Source of the DNA: an uncultured Austwickia sp.
GTDB taxonomy: Bacteria; Actinomycetota; Actinomycetes; Actinomycetales; Dermatophilaceae
Direction of reading: 5' to 3'
Assembly (NCBI GenBank): GCA_934678955.1
Contig: CAKUSI010000279.1
Coordinates: 1-5,323 of the forward strand
Length of the DNA stretch: 5,323 nucleotides
A model generated the notes under the pieces. That model saw only the letters and a list, made by a program, of their open reading frames with translations. It ran no database searches and was not told the origin of the DNA. Below are positions 1-5,323 of the stretch, one piece after another (the first letter of the stretch is position 1; each line of letters begins with the position of its first letter). The position numbers and the translations under genes are program-made.

Positions 1-45
1 GGGCACTCTGCCCGGCGGCTCTCGCGTCGTGTTCCGGCGTAGGAT
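1..45 (-). other. Non-coding stretch after the operon with a short inverted repeat at the window edge
   Basis: These bases lie 3' of the membrane-subunit stop. Bases 1-13 form a perfect inverted repeat, GGGCA-CTC-TGCCC, with a 5-bp stem and 3-base loop. It could be the base of a transcription terminator or the start of a larger structure or gene, but no T-run is visible because the window ends here. I found no start codon with a convincing ribosome binding site for a next gene. Confidence 0.3.
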
Positions 46-1305
46 TCAGCTCTCGCGGTGAGACTCCGCGGCGAGTGCTTCCGCCGTGGGTCCGTACGCG
101 CTGGTGGCGTCCGAGCTCTCCTCGCGCAGCGCCTGAAGCCGCCGCCGCTCGATCCGCTGACGCTGAAGGACGACCGTGTAGCGCGGGTTCTTGGCCGACT
201 CGATACCGGCCTCCACGACCCCGAACCGGGTGAGCGCCGACCCCGCGGCCAGCGCCAGCCCGGCCGCCACGGCCGCGGGACGCCACCGGCCGCCGACCAC
301 GGTCAAGGCGGCCCCGCCGACCGTAAGCGCCTTGGCCGCACGCATCAGCGCACCGGCCCGCCCCTCGTGCAGCGGCTCCACGGCGATGCCGACCGAGCGC
401 TCCATCAGCTTCATCGCGCCGGCCTCGAGGACGGCGCCGCCCACGGCCATGCGCCGCGCGGGGGCGGTCTCGGAGGTCGGTGTCGTGATCATGGCCGTCC
501 CGCCCGCCGCGGCCAACGCCGAGCCGACGAACACGAACGGCAACTCCTTGTACGCCGCATGCCACGTCGGGGTCGCGGTGTCCGACAGCAGCACGGCGGT
601 GTAGGCCGCCAGCGGCGCCGAGAAGAAGCCGGCCCCGATCGAGGCGAGCCGGTCTCCGTACGGCCAGAACCACCCCATCGGCAGGTCGCGGCCCTCGTTG
701 GGCACGACCTGCTTCACCACCTCCGAGAACGCCGCCACGCCCGTGAACGCGCCGAAGCCGGCGAGAATCCAGGAGCCGATGCTCATCGGGGAGGTGAGCT
801 TGACCGTGCGGAGCATGTTGTAGAAGCGGCTCGGCTTCCCGAGGTCGCTGATCAGCGTGTACGTCGACCCGGTGAGCGCTCCGAGCGCCACGAGCCGGCC
901 ATTGCGTTGCAGCTGCTTGCGGCCGGTCATCTCGCCGCCCGCCGCGACCAGGGCCGACCCAGCGGCGAGACCGCCGAGGAACAGGTAGGCGGGGATCTCG
1001 TGCCCCCATGGCGCCGGCTTGACGATGTTGCGCCCGTAGTAACTCGCGAACGCCGCGTCGGGGACCATGGACTCCTCGCCGTGGCCGCCCCCTCGTCCGG
1101 GCAGGTCCTTGCGCCGTCGCCCGACCCGCCCACGTCGCCCGAGGTGCGGGTCCAGCCGGTTGAGGTCGCCGGAGGTATTGACGCGATGCACGGGCCGCCC
1201 GTCATACGGTGCCGCCGGCTCGCCGGCCTCCGGCACCACGGAGTGCGGCCGGGCCGGCCCGTCCGCAGGGAGTGTGTGGTTGTCGTGGTCGGGGTTGTCG
1301 CTCAT
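46..1305 (-). CDS. NrfD/PsrC-type integral membrane subunit of the formate dehydrogenase (predicted quinone-reducing subunit)
   Basis: This 419-residue membrane protein is the third subunit and would pass electrons from the beta clusters to the quinone pool. Hydrophobic segments lie near 104-124, 137-153, 176-196, 222-241, 254-272, 285-297, 327-339 and 343-361, consistent with the roughly eight helices of NrfD/PsrC proteins. Family-like motifs are W-x-x-x-IPAYLFLGGLAAGS (100-117), SDLGKPSRFYNML (153-165) and TSPMSIGSW (171-179). Histidines are almost absent from the membrane segments (H102 sits at the edge of the first), so the bis-His haem sites of the FdnI cytochrome b are not present. The first 95 or so residues are hydrophilic, with a basic patch at 57-66 (RRGRVGRRRK). 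The C-terminus is a soluble, charged tail from about 371. I chose the ATG at 1305 because it overlaps the beta stop and has GGAAGG eight bases upstream. Met80 (ATG at 1068) is an alternative start. The nearest named families are NrfD, PsrC and HybB. Confidence 0.9.
   Translation of the reverse strand: MSDNPDHDNHTLPADGPARPHSVVPEAGEPAAPYDGRPVHRVNTSGDLNRLDPHLGRRGRVGRRRKDLPGRGGGHGEESMVPDAAFASYYGRNIVKPAPWGHEIPAYLFLGGLAAGSALVAAGGEMTGRKQLQRNGRLVALGALTGSTYTLISDLGKPSRFYNMLRTVKLTSPMSIGSWILAGFGAFTGVAAFSEVVKQVVPNEGRDLPMGWFWPYGDRLASIGAGFFSAPLAAYTAVLLSDTATPTWHAAYKELPFVFVGSALAAAGGTAMITTPTSETAPARRMAVGGAVLEAGAMKLMERSVGIAVEPLHEGRAGALMRAAKALTVGGAALTVVGGRWRPAAVAAGLALAAGSALTRFGVVEAGIESAKNPRYTVVLQRQRIERRRLQALREESSDATSAYGPTAEALAAESHRES
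1302..1305 (-). other. ATGA overlap joining beta stop and membrane-subunit start
   Basis: The TGA of beta (1304-1302) and the ATG of the membrane subunit (1305-1303) overlap in the same way as the alpha-beta junction. Two identical junctions in one operon support the start chosen for the membrane subunit. Confidence 0.88.
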
Positions 1306-2519
1306 GAGTCTCGCCTTCCGAGGAAGCTCAGGGCAGCGCCCACCAACATGGTCAGGCCGGCGAACCCGGCCTTGCGGAAGATGTCGGGCAGGTCGTGGGT
1401 GGTCACGACGGGGTCCGGCGGCAGCCCGTACACCTCCGGCTCGTCCAGGAGAAGGAAGATCGAGCCGGTGCCGCCCACCCCGTCGTTGGGGTTGGCGCCG
1501 TAGACCCGCGCTTCCGTGTAGCCCCGCGCGTGCAGGGCCTCGGCCCGCTCGGCAGCCCGGCGGCGCATCTCGTCCAGGTCACCGAACTGGATGGACGTCG
1601 TGGGGCAGGCCTGGGCGCACGCGGGCATGGCGCCGACCTTGAGCCGGTCGTAACAGAGGGTGCACTTCTGCGCGATGCCCGTGCTCGCGGACGTGCCGGC
1701 CTGCCCGCCCGAGCCCGCCGAGGCGACCCCGCTGATCGTGCCCGCGCCCGCGTCGTCGCGGCGTTCGATGACCCCGAACGGGCAGGCGGCCACGCAGTAG
1801 CCGCAGCCGTTGCAGATCTCGTCCTGCACCACCACCGTCCCGAACTCGCTGCGGAAGAGCGAGCCCGTCGGGCATACGTCAAGGCACGCGGCGTGGGTGC
1901 AGTGCTTGCAGACGTCGGAGGCGATCAGCCAGCGGAAGTCCGGGAGGGTGCCGGTCGCCGCGGCCTCCAGCGCGGCGGCCTCGGCTGCCGCGAGGTCGAG
2001 CGTGCCGGGCCCGACCGGTACGGGTGTCCCCACACCCCCCGGGGCCGGTGAGCCGTCCACCGCCGGGGCGATGCCCACCTCGCCGATGCCGGCCGAGGCG
2101 CTGGTCCCCGGGCCGGTCAGGGGCAGACCCACCGGCGTTGCGTGCCGTGCGTCCTGCGCCGTGGCCCGGGGCAGGACCGCAGGCACCGGCGCCTCAGGAC
2201 GCATCCCGGGAACCCCGAGCTCGACGAGGCGCCGGCCCGACTCGCGGGCGGCGGCGATCCGCTCGGCCGTCTGCTCCACGAACGCCACGTGCCGCCACGT
2301 GGAGGCGCCGAGACCCACCGTGTTGTCGTAGCTCGCACCAGTCAGCCCGAGGCGGTCCATGGGGAGCTGGTTCCACTCCTTGCACGCCACCTCGCACGCC
2401 TTGCAGCCGATGCAGATGGAGGTGTCGGTGAAGAACCCCTTGCGCGGCGGCGGGTCCTCCCACGCCGCGTCGACGGCGGGGTCGGTCGGTCCCGACAGCT
2501 GGTTGCGCCAGAAACTCAT
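1302..2519 (-). CDS. fdnH: Formate dehydrogenase beta (iron-sulfur, electron transfer) subunit with C-terminal membrane anchor
   Basis: This 405-residue subunit should carry electrons from alpha to the membrane subunit through four [4Fe-4S] clusters. All 16 cysteine ligands are visible: C36/C39/C42/C46 in CIGCKACEVAC, C204/C207/C212/C216, C236/C239/C242/C246 in CNGCGYCVAACP, and C286/C289 with C301/C305. The spacing fits the FdnH/HybA/DmsB ferredoxin-like family. A hydrophobic stretch at about 384-400, followed by GRRDS, looks like the single C-terminal anchor helix known in FdnH. The protein is about 110 residues longer than E. coli FdnH (294 residues, from memory). The excess lies in an Ala/Gly/Pro-rich insertion at about 105-193, between cluster motifs one and two, and a smaller one at about 255-283 before the last motif. 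The ATG overlaps the alpha stop and is preceded by GGGTGAG with 5-base spacing. The stop overlaps the next start. The family could be called fdhB or fdoH instead. Confidence 0.95.
   Translation of the reverse strand: MSFWRNQLSGPTDPAVDAAWEDPPPRKGFFTDTSICIGCKACEVACKEWNQLPMDRLGLTGASYDNTVGLGASTWRHVAFVEQTAERIAAARESGRRLVELGVPGMRPEAPVPAVLPRATAQDARHATPVGLPLTGPGTSASAGIGEVGIAPAVDGSPAPGGVGTPVPVGPGTLDLAAAEAAALEAAATGTLPDFRWLIASDVCKHCTHAACLDVCPTGSLFRSEFGTVVVQDEICNGCGYCVAACPFGVIERRDDAGAGTISGVASAGSGGQAGTSASTGIAQKCTLCYDRLKVGAMPACAQACPTTSIQFGDLDEMRRRAAERAEALHARGYTEARVYGANPNDGVGGTGSIFLLLDEPEVYGLPPDPVVTTHDLPDIFRKAGFAGLTMLVGAALSFLGRRDS
1314..1319 (-). promoter_or_regulatory. Ribosome binding site supporting the upstream start of the membrane subunit
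   Basis: GGAAGG on the minus strand lies eight bases before the ATG at 1305, inside the end of the beta gene. It favours this start over Met80, whose GAGGAG (1072-1077) is a stronger match in sequence but sits only three bases from its ATG (1066-1068). Confidence 0.6.
2516..2519 (-). other. ATGA overlap joining alpha stop and beta start
   Basis: The TGA of alpha occupies 2518-2516 and the ATG of beta 2519-2517, sharing two bases. The sequence GGGTGAG (2525-2531) lies five bases upstream of the ATG, inside the end of alpha, and is a fair Shine-Dalgarno match. The arrangement suggests termination-reinitiation coupling and one polycistronic message. No promoter or terminator could fit between the genes. 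Confidence 0.9.
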
Positions 2520-5323
2520 ACCGACTCACCCGCCCCGTTGCGCGCGGGCTCACCCTCGCTGGAGCGAGGTTCGGCGCCGGGTGTGCGGCGCTCGTTGCCG
2601 GTCTCGACGGTGAGCCCCGCCCTCTGCTGGTAGTCGCGCACGAGCCGGACCAACGCCTCACCGCGTGGCCGGCGGCCGGGCACGATGTCACAGCTCGCCA
2701 CCTTGCTCTCCTGGATGGACACGTTGGGGTCAAGGGTGATGCCGAGCAGATCGTTTGCGGAGTCGCCCTCGACGACAGCGCCCGTTCCGCCGACGGCCCA
2801 GTGATACGGGATGCCGATCTGGTGGACGGTGCGGCCGCTGATCTCCAGGGGCGTCATCCGCTCGGTGACCAGCACGCGCGCCTCGACCGCCCCACGCGGG
2901 CTGATGACCGTCGCCCAGCCGCCGTTGACCAGGCCTCGCTGCGTGGCCAGCGCGGGGCTGACCTCGACGAAGAACTCCGGCTGAAGCTCCGCGAGGTAGG
3001 GCTGCCAGCGGCTCATGCCGCCCGCGGTGTGGTGCTCGGTGAGGCGGTACGTCGTGAAGACATACGGATAGACGTCCGCGCCCTCCTCGCCCGCGCTGGG
3101 CGCCGTGAGGTTGTCGGCACGTGGGTAGACCCGCCGGGCGGGGGAGGCCTGCTGGTCGTAGAGCACGTTCTCGACCGGCGACTCCTGCGCCTCGTAGTGA
3201 CTCGGCAGCGGCCCGTCGACCATGCCCTTCGGCGCGAAGAGCCAGCCCTTCCCGTCGGACTGCATGATGAACGGGTCGTCGCCCGCGAGACCCTGCGGGC
3301 CGCCGACGCCCGGCTCGGGCCGGAACGAGGGGGGCTTGTCGATGGGGAAGTCCGGCACGTCGTGGCCGGTCCAGCGCTGCGTCTCTTCGTCCCACCAGAC
3401 GTACGCCTTCCGCTCGCTCCACGGCGTCCCGTCCGGGGCCGCGGAGGCGCGGTTGTAGAGGATGCGGCGGTTCATCGGCCAGGCCCAGCCCCACTCGGGG
3501 GCTACCCAGTTCTGCTGGGTGTCGGGCTTCTTGCGCGCAGAGGCGTTCATGCCGCCGGCGTAGACGCCCGAGTAGATCCAGCACCCACCCGAGGTCGACC
3601 CGTCTGCCTTCATCTCGGAGAACCCGTTCAAGGGCTGACCGGCCTTGTCACCCGTGAGATGCATCCCGTTGATCTCCAGGAGCACGGCCTCGGCGCTCGG
3701 CTCCCCACGCTCGTCCTCCGGGTAATCCCACACCAGGTCGAGCAGGGGCCGGTCGCGCGGATCGGTGGAGTCGGCGAGCCTGGCGCGCAGCTTCTTGCCC
3801 AGCTCGTGGAAGAAGTGCAGCTCGCTGCGCGCGTCGCCGGGCGGGAGGACGGCCTGCTCGTGCCACTGCAGCATTCGGTGGGTCTGGGTGAACGTGCCGT
3901 CCTTCTCCGCGTGGGCGGCCGCGGGCAGGAAGAACACCTCGGTGCCGATGTCCTCCGTGCGCAGCTCGCCGGTCGCGATCTCGGGGCCGTCCTTCCAGAA
4001 CGTGGCCGACTCGATGAGGTTGGGGTCCCGCACCACGAGCCACTTCTGGTGGCTCAGCGCCCGACGCTGCAGGCGCCCGTGGCTGGAGCCGACGGCCGGG
4101 TTCTGGCCGAGGAGGAAGTAGCCCTCGACGGCGTCCTCCAGCATCGCCATCGCGGTCTCGTAGGTGTTGTGGTTGCCGGTCAACCGGGGGAGGTAGTCGT
4201 AGGCCCAATCGTTGTCGGCCGTGGCCGCGTCACCCCAGTAGGCCTTCATGAGCGAGGTGAAGTAGGCCGGCGCCCAGGTCCAGAAGCCCTTCTGCTGCGG
4301 GGAGAAGACGGCATCCAGGTATTCGGCCAGCGTGTCGTGCGTGCCGGCCTTCGGCATCGGCAGGTAGCCCGGCAACAGGTTGAACAGCGTCGGGATGTCC
4401 GTGCAGCCCTGGATCGAGGCGTGTCCGCGCAGTGCCATGATGCCGCCGCCGGGGCGACCAATGTTGCCGAGCAGCAGCTGCAGGATGCACGAGGTGCGGA
4501 TGAACTGGGCGCCCAGGCTGTGCTGGGTCCAGCCGACCGCGTAGGCGAACGACGTCGTGCGGTCCGGGCCGGAGTTGCGCGTGATCGCGTCGGCGACGTA
4601 GTCGAAGTCCTCCCGGCTGATCCCGCACAGCTGCTCGACCAGCTCCGGGGTGTAGCGCGCGAAGTGCCGTCGCAGCACCTGGAACACCGTCCGCGGGTCC
4701 TGCAGCGTCTCGTCGCGGAGCACCTCGGCGTGCTCGAGTGCCGGCCCGCCCGAGCCGTGTTCGTCACCAGCGGCGCGCTCGCTCTTGTCGTCGCCGTGCT
4801 CCTCCGGCCCGGCCTCGCCGACGCCGCCGCCGTCGGAGGTGGCGTCGGCCCGCGCAGGGTCGGCGTCGCCCTTCTCGGCGTAGGCCCAGCTGCGCATGTC
4901 GTACGCGCCCGTCTCCGGGTCGTAACCCGAGAAGATCCCGTCCAGGTCCTCCACGTCGCGGAAGTCCTCACGGACAAGGGTCGCGGCGTTGGTGTACGCG
5001 AGCACGTACTCCTTGAAGTAGAGCTCGTTCTCCAGCACGTGCCGGATGAGCGCGCCCAGGAAGACGATGTCGCTGCCGACCCGGATCGGCACATGCCGGT
5101 CGGCCGTGGCCGACGTGCGGGTGAATCGCGGGTCGACGTGGATCACGGTGGCGCCGCGCAGCTTCGCCTCAGTCACCCACTGGTAGGCCACCGGGTGGCA
5201 CTCGGCCATGTTGGAACCTTGGACGACGATGCAGTCACTGTTCGCCATGTCCTGGACGAACTGCGTGGCCCCGCCACGCCCGAACGAGGCCCCCAGACTG
5301 GGGACCGTGGCGCTGTGTCATAT
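2516..5323 (-). CDS. fdnG: Formate dehydrogenase alpha (catalytic, molybdopterin) subunit, FdnG type, selenocysteine-containing; 5' end lies outside the window
   Basis: This is the catalytic subunit that oxidises formate to CO2 and two electrons at a Mo/W-bis-pyranopterin centre. Numbering the 935 visible residues from Ile1 (codon 5323-5321), residue 2 is an in-frame TGA read as selenocysteine and residue 3 is His, the catalytic pair of this family. Further landmarks are GSNMAECHP (36-44), a DPR motif (about 64-66), GWTQHS (264-269), the GNIG..GGG..ALRG cofactor-binding stretch (286-300, with Arg299 the likely catalytic Arg), GQNPAVGSSHG (406-416), and a C-terminal dinucleotide-binding domain from about 752 containing TTYRLTEH. 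Similarity to E. coli FdnG as I recall it runs throughout, including WAWPMNRRILYNRASA. An acidic low-complexity insertion spans about 152-195 and the last 20 or so residues look disordered. The N-terminus, expected to carry a [4Fe-4S] site and possibly a Tat signal, is missing, so export cannot be judged. The gene ends in a TGA overlapping the beta start. The symbol could equally be fdhA or fdoG. Confidence 0.95.
5272..5312 (-). promoter_or_regulatory. Candidate bacterial SECIS element (selenocysteine insertion hairpin)
   Basis: In the mRNA directly after the UGA, bases 12-18 (GGUCCCC) pair with bases 24-30 (GGGGGCC) around the 5-base loop AGUCU, giving a 7-bp stem with one U-G pair (5288-5306). 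An outer stem pairs bases 6-11 (CGCCAC) with 41-46 (GUGGCG), and G12-C40 could pair instead of the inner G12-C30. The GUCU of the loop falls at bases 20-23 after the UGA, the same spacing as GUCU in the E. coli fdhF SECIS as I recall it. Bacterial SECIS elements sit inside the coding sequence just 3' of UGA and bind SelB, which delivers Sec-tRNA. The bulged U of the E. coli upper stem has no clear counterpart. The fold was worked out by eye. Confidence 0.78.
5318..5320 (-). other. In-frame UGA selenocysteine codon of the formate dehydrogenase alpha subunit
   Basis: The plus strand reads tca here, so the mRNA reads UGA. Downstream the frame runs uninterrupted into the alpha subunit. The residues just after it read His-Ser-Ala-Thr-Val-Pro-Ser-Leu-Gly-Ala-Ser-Phe-Gly-Arg-Gly, which match the selenocysteine-His active-site segment of E. 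coli FdnG (Sec-His-x-x-Thr-Val-x-x-Leu-x-x-x-Phe-Gly-Arg-Gly, from memory). The upstream codon is ATA (Ile), where FdnG has a small aliphatic residue. A true stop here would remove the active site and the N-terminal cluster domain from an otherwise intact 933-residue sequence, so recoding is much the better reading. Only one codon is visible upstream, so continuation of the frame past the window edge is inferred. Confidence 0.93.

Noticed and set aside
1..45. A tRNA-Sec (selC) gene at the downstream edge
   Set aside because: Only a 5-bp hairpin is visible. There is no acceptor stem, T-arm consensus or anticodon arm in these bases.
58..1503. A 481-codon open frame on the plus strand
   Set aside because: It lies antisense to the membrane-subunit and beta genes. 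Its translation is Arg/Gly/Pro/His-rich low-complexity sequence with no recognisable domain, as expected for a shadow frame in GC-rich coding DNA.
1671..2207. A repeat array or CRISPR-like structure in the GC-rich middle of the beta gene
   Set aside because: There are no regularly spaced direct repeats. The sequence is a continuous open frame of low-complexity protein.
1395..2633. Several overlapping plus-strand open frames opposite the beta gene
   Set aside because: They are compositional shadows rich in Arg, Ala and Pro. The minus frame has 16 correctly spaced cluster cysteines and clear homology.
2730..5094. Alternative minus-strand open frames within alpha
   Set aside because: They overlap the alpha frame completely and translate to Arg/Ser/Thr-rich sequence without motifs.
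2516..5248. The ATG at 5246-5248 as the true start of the formate dehydrogenase alpha subunit
   Set aside because: Conserved active-site residues continue in frame upstream of it to the TGA. Met26 sits inside the conserved segment, and the family has an N-terminal cluster domain before the selenocysteine.
5318..5320. The TGA as a nonsense mutation or frameshift making alpha a pseudogene
   Set aside because: It falls exactly at the known selenocysteine position, is followed by His and a SECIS-like hairpin, and the rest of the gene and operon is intact with coupled junctions.

Overview
This very GC-rich window (third codon positions almost all G or C, proteins rich in Ala, Arg and Gly) looks like actinobacterial chromosome. 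No gene fixes the genus. It holds one tightly packed minus-strand operon and no gene on the plus strand. In transcription order the genes are the catalytic alpha subunit of a FdnG-type formate dehydrogenase (5323 down to 2516, 5' end outside the window), its four-cluster iron-sulfur beta subunit (2519-1302), and an NrfD/PsrC-type membrane subunit (1305-46). Both junctions are 4-base ATGA overlaps, so the three subunits are probably made in step by coupled translation.

The main observation lies at the right edge. A simple ORF call would start alpha at an ATG at 5248. The same frame continues upstream without interruption through residues highly characteristic of the formate dehydrogenase active site, then meets TGA at 5318-5320, followed at once by a His codon. 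This is where E. coli FdnG and FdhF carry selenocysteine-His, so the TGA is read here as selenocysteine rather than as a stop. Directly 3' of it the mRNA can fold into a two-tier hairpin (5272-5312). Its apical loop holds GUCU at 20-23 bases after the UGA, the spacing I recall for the E. coli fdhF SECIS element. The organism should therefore encode SelA, SelB, SelD and tRNA-Sec, none of which is in this window.

Proposed function: alpha oxidises formate to CO2 at a Mo (or W)-bis-pyranopterin centre. Electrons pass through alpha's own [4Fe-4S] cluster (expected in the missing N-terminus) and the four beta clusters to the membrane subunit, which would reduce a quinone. The membrane partner is an NrfD-type protein and not the dihaem cytochrome b (FdnI) of E. 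coli FDH-N, so the complex is a mix of modules. Alpha and beta also carry long low-complexity insertions relative to the E. coli proteins, and the membrane subunit has an about 95-residue hydrophilic N-terminal extension.

The remaining 45 bases (1-45) lie downstream of the last gene and hold only a short inverted repeat at the window edge. I see no mobile element, CRISPR array or tRNA/rRNA gene. The window is not an undescribed system. Its interest lies in a selenoprotein gene that simple gene calling would truncate, plus lineage-specific elaborations of a known respiratory complex.
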